Positions 36,555 through 45,033 of a stretch of 64,000 nucleotides of DNA are shown piece after piece. How positions within the stretch are numbered: position 1 is the first letter of the stretch; every line of letters begins with the position of its first letter. Position numbers and translations under genes: made by a program. The notes below the pieces were generated by a model, which did not search any database, was not told the DNA's origin, and worked only from the letters and a program-made list of their open reading frames with translations. Origin of the DNA: Rhizobium etli CFN 42 (lineage in GTDB: Bacteria; Pseudomonadota; Alphaproteobacteria; Rhizobiales; Rhizobiaceae); the NCBI RefSeq assembly GCF_000092045.1, contig NC_007765.1:124001-188000 (forward strand), written 5' to 3'.

Positions 36555-38960
36555 ATGAGAAGTGATCTGATCGCCCGCTACACGATCGGCGAGCCGGTCT
36601 ATGAGAACGAGTTCATCGTCTATCCGGCTCAGGACAAGCGGATGGATCGTTCGGTCTTCATTGTCGCGCCTGATGTTGCGCTGAAACTGGACAAGGCTCG
36701 CTTCGAGCGGGTCTGGACCTCGGTCAACGAGGCCAAGTCGCTGACGGCGCGGCGCTTCGTCGAAATCGAGGACCTCATCCCGCCGTCGCCGGAAGACGAC
36801 AATTTTTATATCGTCGAGAAGCGGCCGTCGAAGACGCTGCACCAATATCTCGAGGAAACCGAGATGGTGGCCTATGACCGCGCTATCGAGATCGGCCGCC
36901 ACATCCTCGAAGGGCTGGCGACGCTGCACGGGGCGGGTTATGCCCACAATGCCCTGACCGACCAGTGCATCTATGTGTCGGAGGATTATTCCGGCCTCTC
37001 GGTCCGGATCGGCAACCTGCACCTGATCTCCAAGATCGGCGAGCACATCATCCCGCCCTATGCGCCGGAATTCGGCGCGCCGGAGATCTATGCCAGCGGC
37101 ACCCTCTCCGCTTCCGCCGCGCTCGATATCTATGCGATGGGCATGATCGCCTACAAGCTCTTCCTGCCGCGGCAGACCTATGCCAGCGTCTTCGACAGCG
37201 TCATGGTCTGGGAGGACGAGCACCAGCGCGAGCAGAGCTGGAAGAACATCCATCTCGACCCCTCCAATATCTTCCCGCGCCTCGACGTGCTGATCCCCGG
37301 TTTCCCCGAGGGACTGGCCAGCCTGATCGAAAGAATGCTGAGCCGCGACCCGGCCCAGCGCCCGCGCATGGGCGCCGATGCGCTCGGCGAATTCAGCCGC
37401 GTCACCACCGGCATCCAGCCGATGGCCTGGGATCCGCGCGGCGGCATGCCGCAACAGCCGGAAACCCCGAAGCGGAAGAAATGGACGCTCGCGCATTTCT
37501 CGATGATCGGTGCGCTGATTTTGATCTGCATCGGCGTCGGAGTCGTCACCATCCCGAAGCTGCTGCGCCCCGACCCCAAGCTCGTCGCCGATGTCGGCAC
37601 CTGGAAGAAGGAGGCCGAGAGCCGCAGGGACAAAGCCATCGCCGCCAAGGCACCGGAACGCCCCTCCGATGACGAGGCGAAGCTCTCCTACGATGCCGGC
37701 GCCGCCGCACTGACCGAGGCCAATGCCGCCCTCAAGGACGAAGACTATAAAAAGGCGCTTCCCGGCTACCAGAAGGCGGCCATCAGCCTCGGCAAGTCGC
37801 TGATAACAATCTCGAAAGAAAATGCCGAGAAGGCCAAATCAGCCGCTGCCGCCGCTGGCGGCGACAAGGCGCCGAGTTTTGCCGAGGCCGACAGCAAGAT
37901 GAAGGCCGCCGCCGACAGCGCCGCCGCCCAGCAGATGCATGGCGCGGTCGATAATTACCAGGCCGCCAAAACGGCTTACGAGGACCTCGCCAAGGGGCTG
38001 ACCGCGCTGACGGCAGCCGAAAAGGACGCCGTGGCAAAACGCGAAACCGTCACCCGCATCGGCGCCGGCGACAGCCCCGACCTCGCCAAGGCGAGCGGCC
38101 TGATGACCGAGGCCAAGGCCAAGGCCGAGCAATGGCAGCTGCCGGCCGCGACCGCGGGCTACGGCGACGCCGCCAAGCTGTTCGCCGCGCTGATTGCGGA
38201 TGTCATGGCGGCCAAGGATGAGGCGACGGCGCTCAGGCGGAAGGTCACCGATCTCCACGCCTCGCTGACGACACGCGCCGGCCCCGCCGATCCGACGCTT
38301 GCCGCGCTCGCGCCGAAGCTCACCGAGGCCGATGGCCGCTACAGCGCCGAGGCCTACAAGCTCGCCATCGCTGCCTATCAGCCGATCCTTGCCGATCTCG
38401 AAGCGCTGTCGGCGCGCGGCTTCTGCCCGGTCGCACCGAATGTCGCCTTCGAGACCATCCCGGCCGGCAGCTATTCGCTTGACAATGTCCGGCTGATGAC
38501 CTCGTCGCTGAAGGAGCTCGGCGGCATGCTCGGCGTCGCCAATGGCGCCGTGAAGGTCGAAAAGTCCTTCTGCATGCAGGCAAAGGCGGTGACCCGCGCC
38601 GAAATGGCAGAGTATTACACCGCCAACGCAGACCCGGCCTCCGCCCAGGCCTATGCCGGCAACCCCGAGCAGCCGGCCGACGACGTGCCGCTCGCCGAGG
38701 CGCAAAACTATACCGCCTGGCTGTCGAAACAGCTGAACGCCCCCGTTCACCTGCCGTCAGCGACCGAATGGATGGCAAGCGCCGTCAAGCTGACGACGGA
38801 AAAACTGCCCGACAATGGCGACATCATCCTGCAATGGAGCGCCACCCCCTGCGAAGCCGGCGGCAATGTCGCCTTCATGGCCCAGGAAGGCTCCACTTTC
38901 GTCGTCTGCTCGGATGCATCGGCTGGTGGGATTTTTCGGGTTAGCGCTGAATTGCGGTGA
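36555..38960 (+). CDS. Membrane pseudokinase with sulfatase-modifying-factor-like C terminus
   Basis: An 801-residue protein. Residues 8-290 have a protein-kinase-like fold: a conserved Lys (ALKLDK), AHNALTD in place of the HRD loop, GNL in place of DFG and an intact APE (175-177), so phosphotransfer is unlikely. One membrane segment lies at about 312-340, then Ala/Lys-rich helical repeats, and a C-terminal FGE/SUMF1-like domain (CMQAKAVTRAEMAEYY, PVHLPSATEWMASAV). ATG 36555 after AGGGGGA is chosen; ATG 36510, overlapping the serpin stop, is possible. It may be a scaffold or sensor spanning the membrane for the exported proteases. Confidence 0.82.
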   Translation: MRSDLIARYTIGEPVYENEFIVYPAQDKRMDRSVFIVAPDVALKLDKARFERVWTSVNEAKSLTARRFVEIEDLIPPSPEDDNFYIVEKRPSKTLHQYLEETEMVAYDRAIEIGRHILEGLATLHGAGYAHNALTDQCIYVSEDYSGLSVRIGNLHLISKIGEHIIPPYAPEFGAPEIYASGTLSASAALDIYAMGMIAYKLFLPRQTYASVFDSVMVWEDEHQREQSWKNIHLDPSNIFPRLDVLIPGFPEGLASLIERMLSRDPAQRPRMGADALGEFSRVTTGIQPMAWDPRGGMPQQPETPKRKKWTLAHFSMIGALILICIGVGVVTIPKLLRPDPKLVADVGTWKKEAESRRDKAIAAKAPERPSDDEAKLSYDAGAAALTEANAALKDEDYKKALPGYQKAAISLGKSLITISKENAEKAKSAAAAAGGDKAPSFAEADSKMKAAADSAAAQQMHGAVDNYQAAKTAYEDLAKGLTALTAAEKDAVAKRETVTRIGAGDSPDLAKASGLMTEAKAKAEQWQLPAATAGYGDAAKLFAALIADVMAAKDEATALRRKVTDLHASLTTRAGPADPTLAALAPKLTEADGRYSAEAYKLAIAAYQPILADLEALSARGFCPVAPNVAFETIPAGSYSLDNVRLMTSSLKELGGMLGVANGAVKVEKSFCMQAKAVTRAEMAEYYTANADPASAQAYAGNPEQPADDVPLAEAQNYTAWLSKQLNAPVHLPSATEWMASAVKLTTEKLPDNGDIILQWSATPCEAGGNVAFMAQEGSTFVVCSDASAGGIFRVSAELR

Positions 38961-39242
38961 GGGGCGGAGGCCTTGAGTCGAATTGTCCGCTGAAAGGCGT
39001 GGGATTATTGGGGTTCGGTATCAACAAGGGGTACCGCCTTTGCTCGCGCATCTCAGGCTCGGAGAGCTCCTTCGTGCTGGCGGAGCGACTGAACACCATT
39101 CACGTCTTCAATTCTATTTCGTCTTATGGGCGCGATAAGCGGTTGCGAGCTCGAAACTTGCTATCCGCCATTTCATTTGCCAGTGGTATTATTTGAACGC
39201 GCAGCGCGCGCCGCGATACATTCGGTGCCGAAGGGGAATAAT

Positions 39243-39539
39243 ATGCTTTCAGTAGAGAGATGCCTCTATGCCGACGGCGTCGTTGGCGGAGCAATAATAT
39301 TGTTGTTGGTATTCTTATTTTTGGCTATCGAGGAAGCGCGAGAAATTTTATTTTATATTAGAAATAACTGGAATTTTGACTTCGACAGCAATATTGGAGG
39401 AAAGATATATAAGGGAGACTCAACCGACGATCGAGATCTTGCGACAAACAGATCAAGGGTTTTATATGGAAGACCGTTCCTTATTGTAGTGTTTTTGGCA
39501 TTTCTTATTATTCATATTGCCGTTCTGTTCTCGAAATAA
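39243..39539 (+). CDS. Small two-helix membrane protein of unknown function
   Basis: A 98-residue protein with two membrane segments (GGAIILLLVFLFLAI and FLIVVFLAFLIIHIAVLF) separated by a polar loop. AAGGGGA precedes the ATG. The gene is markedly richer in A+T than its neighbours (many ATA, TTA, AAT codons), suggesting recent acquisition. The region 38961-39242 before it contains no recognised gene. Confidence 0.62.
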   Translation: MLSVERCLYADGVVGGAIILLLVFLFLAIEEAREILFYIRNNWNFDFDSNIGGKIYKGDSTDDRDLATNRSRVLYGRPFLIVVFLAFLIIHIAVLFSK

Positions 39540-39963
39540 GTTTCGCTCTTAGTCAGTGACGATGTGGACCTTAAGAGCTTGCTGAGTGACTAAGGTATAA
39601 GAGTTCGAGTTTGAGGTTCTCAGCTAAAGGTCAAGTTGTGCATCTCTACAATGGGTCGCCACGGTCTGTGGAAGGTCTGGAAACCGCTGTTGGCGGCGCG
39701 TCCCCGCTACGCTCGTATCCTTCAAACCGCCTTCTCACGATACGCATGAAATCACAACCCGGTTACGCGCGACATATGAACTGTTCTTACTGCGATGTCA
39801 GCCGCCCGACGACATCTGTCGGCTGGCCGAGCCCATTTTCTTTTTGATTCATAATCTCCCGTTTAGGCAGCGTCTATCCCAAAGATTTCAATTCCAAATT
39901 TCTGAATACGCGCGTACATTGAACATGGGGACTGCAGTATCCGTGCGTTGAGGGTCGGGGATA
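39540..39963. other. Non-coding stretch
   Basis: No gene is supported here. Base composition is mixed, part of a relatively AT-rich island with the preceding small membrane protein gene. A modest imperfect hairpin near 39800-39823 is followed by a T-rich run and could be a terminator, but support is weak. Confidence 0.4.
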
Positions 39964-40272
39964 ATGTGCTGGAATACATCATCAGCATTCACGCCTGTCG
40001 GGTTTGCTTTGCGAGGTCCGAAATCTCGCAAGATCGTGTGGACATTGGGCGACGCGGCGCGTCTCCTGATGAACGACTGGCCTTGCGATGACGGAGAGGA
40101 ATATATGGCCGCCGTCAAAGCCTGCGTCGACGCCATCACCGGCAAAATTTCCCCGGAACAATTCCGCGAAGTGCTTCTGCGTGCGGCCGACGAGGCAGGC
40201 ATCCGCACTCTATCGCTCGTTCCGCAGCGAATGGGTGAGCGGCGCCCGCACGTGCCGCCGATGATGCGGTAG
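39964..40272 (+). CDS. DUF982 family protein
   Basis: A 102-residue protein with the DUF982 pattern of rhizobia: SRKIVWTLGDAARLLMNDWP, a middle helix (AAVKACVDAITGKISPEQFREVLLRAADEAGI) and a short tail. Members occur in many copies in Rhizobium genomes, often on plasmids, and have no assigned function. GGTCGGGGATA lies before the ATG. Confidence 0.82.
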   Translation: MCWNTSSAFTPVGFALRGPKSRKIVWTLGDAARLLMNDWPCDDGEEYMAAVKACVDAITGKISPEQFREVLLRAADEAGIRTLSLVPQRMGERRPHVPPMMR

Positions 40273-40597
40273 TCACTATTTCACGCGGCTGCCTTTCCTT
40301 TTTTGCGTTAGCGAACATATGACAAATTTCGATTTCAGGGGCGCATAGGGGCGGCTGCTCTTTCGGAAGGCTAGCTGGCGAGGTGCACTGCTACGTCCTT
40401 GGTATAACTCTTCGAGCCAAGAACCACGAAACGGGCGTTCCAAGCCGACTGGTTCCGACGTAACCGCTCTAAGCCTTACAAGTGAGGTGTCGGTCCTCCT
40501 CGACGGTCCGCACGGGAGCCGCCGAGTGCTGGCTCCCTGTCCAATGCCATGGCGGCCGCCGCCCGCAGCTCGCCCTTCGGCACCTGCCGCTCGCCTC
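40273..40597. other. Non-coding stretch
   Basis: No gene, RNA or repeat is recognised between the DUF982 gene and the convergent tautomerase gene. Confidence 0.4.
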
Positions 40598-40783
40598 TCA
40601 GCCCTCCGATTTCAGCTTACCGCCAACCGCCCAGGAATCCTTGGCGACTTCCGTGATCAGGATTTCCACTGATTCCGGCGGGCAGGCCAGGGTGTCGACG
40701 GCGGCCCTGGTTGCTTCGCGCACGAAGGCGCGCTTCTGCTCGTCGGTGCGGCCGGGATGCATCTGCAGGTGAAGAATGGGCAT
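40598..40783 (-). CDS. 4-oxalocrotonate tautomerase family enzyme
   Basis: A 61-residue protein starting MPILHLQMHPGRT, so the catalytic Pro would be residue 1 after Met removal. The size and pattern (EQKRAFVREATRAAVDTL, ESVEILITEVAKDSWAVGGK) fit the short tautomerase family, which interconverts keto and enol forms of small acids. It is divergent from a LysR regulator gene 125 bases away that probably controls it. The natural substrate is unknown. Confidence 0.88.
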   Translation of the reverse strand: MPILHLQMHPGRTDEQKRAFVREATRAAVDTLACPPESVEILITEVAKDSWAVGGKLKSEG

Positions 40784-40908
40784 GGTTTTTCCTTCGTGGG
40801 GTTGGTGCTGTCCGTAGCCTTGGCGCCGGCATCACGACTATGTTGTAAATGCTGAGGTTGATAAATAAGTTCACAGTATCGTCATTCGAAACCTGGAGGT
40901 AGGCAATC

Positions 40909-41793
40909 GTGGGCAAGCTGGCCGGCATGGCGATGTTCGTCAGGGTCATCGACAATGGCAGTTTCGCGGCGGCCGCGGAGATCGCGCAGGTGTCGCCGGC
41001 CATGGTTGCCAAGCACATCAAGACGATCGAGACCCGGCTCGGGGCCAAGCTGATCCATCGCACCACGCGGCGGCATCAGCTGACGGAGGTCGGCCAGCTC
41101 TATTACGAGCGCTGCAAGCGCGCGCTTGCCGAAGTGGCGCTGGCCGAGGCTTCGGCAAGCGAGCTGCAATCGGCGCCGCGCGGCCGACTTCGGCTGGTGG
41201 CGCCTGTCAGCTTCGGCACGCAAGTGCTGGTGCCGGCGTTGATCGAGTATCAGAACGCCTATCCCGAGGTCAGCATCGAGCTGTCGCTCGACAACAATGT
41301 CCATGATCTCGTCGGCGAGGGGTTCGAGCTCGGCATCCACATTGGCCCGCTCTCAGACAGCAGCCTCGTCGCCCGCCCGCTCACGCCCTATAGGCGCATT
41401 CTCGCGGCCGCGCCGGATTATCTTGCCCGCCATGGCCGGCCGGCCGCGCCGGAGGATCTGACGACCCATCTCTGCCTCGGCCACTCCTATTGGCGCATGT
41501 CGGATCTCTGGCACCTGGTCGGCCCGGGCGGCGAAATGCGCGACGTGCCGATCTCCGGAAAGTTCTCCACCAACCAGGGCGCGGCGCTGCGCATGGCAGC
41601 GCTCAGCGGTGCGGGAATCGTGCTTCAACCGGAACTGCTGCTCGCCGCCGACATCGCCGAAGGACGGCTCGAACAGGTGCTGCCGGAATGGTCCTACAGG
41701 CCTGTGCCGATGTTCCTTATCTACGCCCCGAACCGGCGCCCGACAGCGATGCTGCGGACGGTGATCGATTTCCTGGTGGAACGGTTCGGCTAA
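40909..41793 (+). CDS. LysR-family transcriptional regulator
   Basis: A 294-residue LysR protein: N-terminal helix-turn-helix (GSFAAAAEIAQVSPAMVAKHIKTIETRLGAKLIHR), then the effector-binding domain. The start is GTG at 40909 because GGAGGT lies nine bases upstream. It is divergent from the tautomerase gene, its likely target. It belongs to the subgroup with short hydrophobic first helix (MAMFVRVIDNGSF). Confidence 0.9.
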   Translation: MGKLAGMAMFVRVIDNGSFAAAAEIAQVSPAMVAKHIKTIETRLGAKLIHRTTRRHQLTEVGQLYYERCKRALAEVALAEASASELQSAPRGRLRLVAPVSFGTQVLVPALIEYQNAYPEVSIELSLDNNVHDLVGEGFELGIHIGPLSDSSLVARPLTPYRRILAAAPDYLARHGRPAAPEDLTTHLCLGHSYWRMSDLWHLVGPGGEMRDVPISGKFSTNQGAALRMAALSGAGIVLQPELLLAADIAEGRLEQVLPEWSYRPVPMFLIYAPNRRPTAMLRTVIDFLVERFG

Positions 41794-41887
41794 GTCGATC
41801 GACGTCGACATAGCGACGGGCGTGCCGGCACATCCTCCGCACGGTAAGACTCTTCTCACCGGATCAAAGCCCGTGATAGAAGCGCTC

Positions 41888-42397
41888 ATGGGCATCAGGA
41901 ACTATTTGATCGAAGGCAGTTCGGGCACTGGAAAAACGTCTGTCGCTTCCGAACTGGAGCGGCGGGGCTACCATGTTGTCCACGGTGACCGCGTCCTGGC
42001 ATATGTGGGCGACCCCGAGACCGGCCGCGCACTCGCGGGACCTCCCGAAGGCGCCGACCGCATTGCTTGGGGATACGCGCATTGGATTTGGCCTGCCGAA
42101 AAGGTCCGGGCCATTGCTGCCGACACCACCCACCCTGTCACTTTCTTCTGTGGCGGATCGCGCAATTTCCACAAATTCCTGCACCTGTTCGATAAGGTTT
42201 TCGTGCTCGATATCGACGTTGAGACCTTGAACCGACGATTGGATGGGCGGCCCAATGAGCCGGGCTTCGAGCCGGCTGAGCGGGCTCTGGTGCTCCGTTA
42301 CCACAACACCCGGGAGTATCTTCCCGCCGGTATCAATATCGACGCGGCGGGGAGCGTTACGGGTGTGGTCGACGATATCCTCGCTCAACTCACCTGA
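41888..42397 (+). CDS. P-loop nucleoside/nucleotide kinase-like protein
   Basis: A 169-residue protein with Walker A GSSGTGKTS (10-18), followed by a kinase-like core (VASELERRGYHVVHGDRVLAYVGDP) and VFVLDIDVETLNRRLDGR, resembling the lid region of small-molecule kinases. The start is placed at ATG 41888; the frame extends upstream to 41822 without support. Similar small proteins are annotated as ATPases or shikimate/adenylate-kinase-like. Its substrate is unknown. Confidence 0.72.
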   Translation: MGIRNYLIEGSSGTGKTSVASELERRGYHVVHGDRVLAYVGDPETGRALAGPPEGADRIAWGYAHWIWPAEKVRAIAADTTHPVTFFCGGSRNFHKFLHLFDKVFVLDIDVETLNRRLDGRPNEPGFEPAERALVLRYHNTREYLPAGINIDAAGSVTGVVDDILAQLT

Positions 42398-42504
42398 ACT
42401 CCTGAAGCTGAATCGGATGCGAAGCGCTCGATCGCTGTTGGAAATGCGCTGGTCGCCTGAACGCCGATCGGCGGCACTTCTACGGCAAGGAAAGTTGCGG
42501 AGGC

Positions 42505-42552
42505 TTGCGCTTGACGCGTGAGCAGGCTATACACTGAACTAGATGGTTCAGT
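42505..42552 (+). promoter_or_regulatory. Promoter and palindromic operator of the arsR-SRPBCC pair
   Basis: TTGCGC (42505-42510) and TATACA (42528-42533) are 17 bases apart and resemble a sigma-70 promoter. It is followed at once by a perfect 7-bp inverted repeat ACTGAAC-TAGATG-GTTCAGT (42533-42552) that covers the ATG at 42543. Transcription would start within a few bases of the ATG, so the message may be leaderless, and regulator binding would block it. Confidence 0.55.
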
Positions 42553-42890
42553 ATTTAGATCCTCCCCTCGATCTCTCGTTCGCGGCGCTGTCAGATGCGA
42601 CCCGCCGCGGGATCATCGATCAGCTTGGGCGAGGGGAGGCGTCGATCACCAGTCTCGCGGATAAGTTCCATATGACGCTGACCGGTATGAAGAAGCACGT
42701 CCAGGTTCTCGAGCGGGCGGGGCTTGTCGTCACGCAGAAGGTCGGACGGGTGAGAACCTGCAAGCTTGGAAAGCGCGGCCTCAAGGCGGAGGCCGAGTGG
42801 ATCGAGGCGCATCGCAAGCTGTTCGAGGCCCGCTTCGAAGCATTGGACGAAATCATCAACGAAATGAACCGGGAGGGAAGCGATGACTGA
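42543..42890 (+). CDS. ArsR-family transcriptional regulator
   Basis: A 115-residue winged-helix repressor (AALSDATRRGIIDQLGRGEASITSLADKF, then the recognition helix GMKKHVQVLERAGLV). It lacks the Cys metal motifs of arsenic/cadmium sensors, as usual for ArsR proteins paired with an SRPBCC gene. Its stop overlaps the next start by eight bases. It probably represses its own operon through the palindrome over its start codon. Confidence 0.9.
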   Translation: MVQYLDPPLDLSFAALSDATRRGIIDQLGRGEASITSLADKFHMTLTGMKKHVQVLERAGLVVTQKVGRVRTCKLGKRGLKAEAEWIEAHRKLFEARFEALDEIINEMNREGSDD

Positions 42891-43386
42891 GCAGGTTGAG
42901 AGGGCAGGTGGTACGCAGAACGGCACGTCAGTGGAGCGCAGAGGGGATCGCGAACTCTTGGTAACGCGGATGTTCAATGCGCCGCCGAGCACGGTTTACA
43001 GGGCGTGGAGCCAGCCCGAGCTGTTCCAGCGCTGGTGGGTGCCGAAATCAGCACCCGGCATTTCGCTCGTATCGTGCGATATGGACGTCCGCACCGGCGG
43101 CAAATATCGGCTGGAATTCGGCGCCGGCGGTTCGGACACCATGGCCTTTTATGGCAAGTATCTCGAGGTGGTGCCGAACGAGCGCATCGTCTGGACCAAC
43201 GACGAGGGCGAAGAGGGCGCGATCACCACCGTGACCTTCGAGGACCAAGGCGGGAAGACGCTTTTGGTTTTCCACGAAATCTATCCGTCCAAGGAGGCGC
43301 TTGTGGAAGCACTGCAGGGCTCGGCTGTCGCATTGCCGGAGCAGTTGGAGCAGCTCGACGAATTGCTTCCCGGCCTGATCGGATAG
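42883..43386 (+). CDS. SRPBCC (AHSA1-like) ligand-binding protein
   Basis: A 167-residue START/Bet v1-like protein with the AHSA1 pattern (TRMFNAPPSTVYRAWSQPELFQRWWVPK, MDVRTGGKYRLEF, KTLLVFHEIYPSKEALVEAL). It overlaps the ArsR gene and is co-translated with it. These proteins bind hydrophobic ligands or act with stress chaperones; here it may be the effector of the ArsR-controlled response. Confidence 0.9.
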   Translation: MTEQVERAGGTQNGTSVERRGDRELLVTRMFNAPPSTVYRAWSQPELFQRWWVPKSAPGISLVSCDMDVRTGGKYRLEFGAGGSDTMAFYGKYLEVVPNERIVWTNDEGEEGAITTVTFEDQGGKTLLVFHEIYPSKEALVEALQGSAVALPEQLEQLDELLPGLIG

Positions 43387-43482
43387 CGGACGGCCCTTAG
43401 ACCGCCTTTGCCGCCACCCACACTGGTTTGGAACGCAACTCGTCCTGTTTCATTACCGTGGAGGCGGTAAGAAAGGGGAGTT

Positions 43483-43854
43483 ATGGGAATGCTGATCCAA
43501 GGAATCTACGCCGCGCTCGCAACTGCCAACATGGATAAAGCGGAGAGGTTTTACACTCAGCTGTTTGACCGGGAGCCTGATGATCGTCCCATGGAGGCGT
43601 TGATCCAATGGCGCAACATCGCCGGAGCGAATATTCAAATCTTCCTCGACAAGGAGAATGCCGGGTTCGGCAGGCTGACCATTGTGGTGCCGAAAATGGA
43701 TGAAGCCCGCAGAGCGCTCGAAGAGGGTGGGGTGACGCTCACAGGTGAATCCGAGGGCGACTACGGAAGGATTGCCCAGATCGCGGATCCGGACGGCAAT
43801 CGCATCACCCTTGCGGAGCCGCCCTCTCGGCCGTTCGATACGCATCGAAGATAG
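43483..43854 (+). CDS. VOC-family (glyoxalase-like) protein
   Basis: A 123-residue protein with one pair of beta-alpha-beta-beta-beta modules of the vicinal-oxygen-chelate fold (ALATANMDKAERFYTQLFDREP at the start, GRIAQIADPDGNRITLAEPP at the end). AGGGGAG precedes the ATG. Such proteins include dioxygenases, glyoxalases and drug-binding proteins. Its place after the ArsR-SRPBCC pair is a common bacterial arrangement, but function is not assigned. Confidence 0.85.
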   Translation: MGMLIQGIYAALATANMDKAERFYTQLFDREPDDRPMEALIQWRNIAGANIQIFLDKENAGFGRLTIVVPKMDEARRALEEGGVTLTGESEGDYGRIAQIADPDGNRITLAEPPSRPFDTHRR

Positions 43855-43898
43855 CGTCGCGGCTTGACCCCTTGGTTTGCCCGCGCCTAAGGTTCCCC

Positions 43899-44726
43899 AT
43901 GGGCGAGCCGGAAATTACTCTCACAGGCGGCGCAGATTCGAATGTTGTCCGGGTCGGCGGCACGGTTCGGCGCGGTGGGCGCGCATGGTCTTCTGCCGTT
44001 CTCGACCTGCTTCGCCACGTTGAACGGCAAGGATTTGAAGGAGCTCCCCGTGCGCTCGGCTTCGATGATAAGGGACGCGAATGTCTCACTTACGTCGAAG
44101 GTGACGTTGGCTTGGGCAAAGGCTTCATCCCGGATCAACTTGGCCGCTTCGAGGTCCAGCTTCCCGACTACGTCTGGGGTGACCGGGCCCTTGTCGAACT
44201 AGGGAAATTGCTGCGATCCTACCACGATGCTGCAGCAAGCTTCCCCTGGAATGAGCGCAACTGGCGTCTTGAACCTCAGGAACCGGTCGAGACGATCTGT
44301 CACAACGATCTGTCACCGTGGAATACCGTCTTCCGAGCTGGCCTTCCTGTCGCGTTTATCGATTGGGATGCTGCAGCACCAGGACCGCGCTCTCGGGACC
44401 TTGGCTTCATTGCGTGGCGTTGGGTGCCATTTTGGCGTGACGAAAAATGCAAAGCGCATGGTCTGCCGAAAGGCGTGCGCGAGAAAGCGCGGCGCTTCCA
44501 GCTATTCCTAGAGGCCTATGGGGTAGAGCCTGAGATTGAGATCATGAGGGCAGCCATCGAAAGGGTGCGGCAGATGCAGCAACATATGCGCGATCTCGCT
44601 GCATCCGGCTCTGCATGGGAAATGGAATTGGAACGCCGTGGCGTCCTTGATGAAGGAGCGCTCGAAGTGGCCTGGATGGAAGAACACGCAGGGGAATTGG
44701 TGCAGCGACTTGGTGCGTCGTCATAA
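43899..44726 (+). CDS. Aminoglycoside-phosphotransferase-like protein
   Basis: A 275-residue APH-fold protein. It has the catalytic-loop motif ICHNDLSPWNTVF and metal site FIDWDAAAPG, so the kinase core is intact. The ATG at 43899 is used; an in-frame TTG at 43872 is weaker. Proteins of this type phosphorylate small alcohols, and only some act on antibiotics. No substrate can be inferred. Confidence 0.85.
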   Translation: MGEPEITLTGGADSNVVRVGGTVRRGGRAWSSAVLDLLRHVERQGFEGAPRALGFDDKGRECLTYVEGDVGLGKGFIPDQLGRFEVQLPDYVWGDRALVELGKLLRSYHDAAASFPWNERNWRLEPQEPVETICHNDLSPWNTVFRAGLPVAFIDWDAAAPGPRSRDLGFIAWRWVPFWRDEKCKAHGLPKGVREKARRFQLFLEAYGVEPEIEIMRAAIERVRQMQQHMRDLAASGSAWEMELERRGVLDEGALEVAWMEEHAGELVQRLGASS

Positions 44727-44909
44727 CACTTGGATCACGCTGCGCGAGCTTCGAGGCGCCGCCCCACGCCGTCTATTTGACGACGTTGAGATCGAAAGTC
44801 ACGTCGCGAACAACGCCGTCTCCATAGGACTCCCGACGGGTTCAGCTGCCTGCGAACGCGCGGCCTAGGTCGCAGCGGATCGCCCTGACCGACGGTGTGG
44901 CTTCGATCT

Positions 44910-45018
44910 CAGGCAACAGACCATCCACCGTCCACCAGCCGGCGCCGGTGATCAGGCTCGCAGCCGGCGATGCCAGGAAGAGGATGGTCTCGGCGACCTC
45001 CGTGGGATCGCTGAAGCC
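44910..45018 (-). pseudogene. C-terminal remnant of a short-chain dehydrogenase gene
   Basis: The minus strand encodes only the end of an SDR protein (DPTEVAETILFLASPAASLITGAG followed by WWTVDGL), with nothing of the Rossmann core upstream because the NmrA gene ends right there. A 40-base stretch (44942-44981) is identical to part of the intact SDR gene (47069-47108). It looks like the leftover of a duplicated SDR gene. The surrounding 44727-45033 holds no other recognised gene. Confidence 0.7.
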
Positions 45019-45033
45019 GCAATGCCCCTTTCA

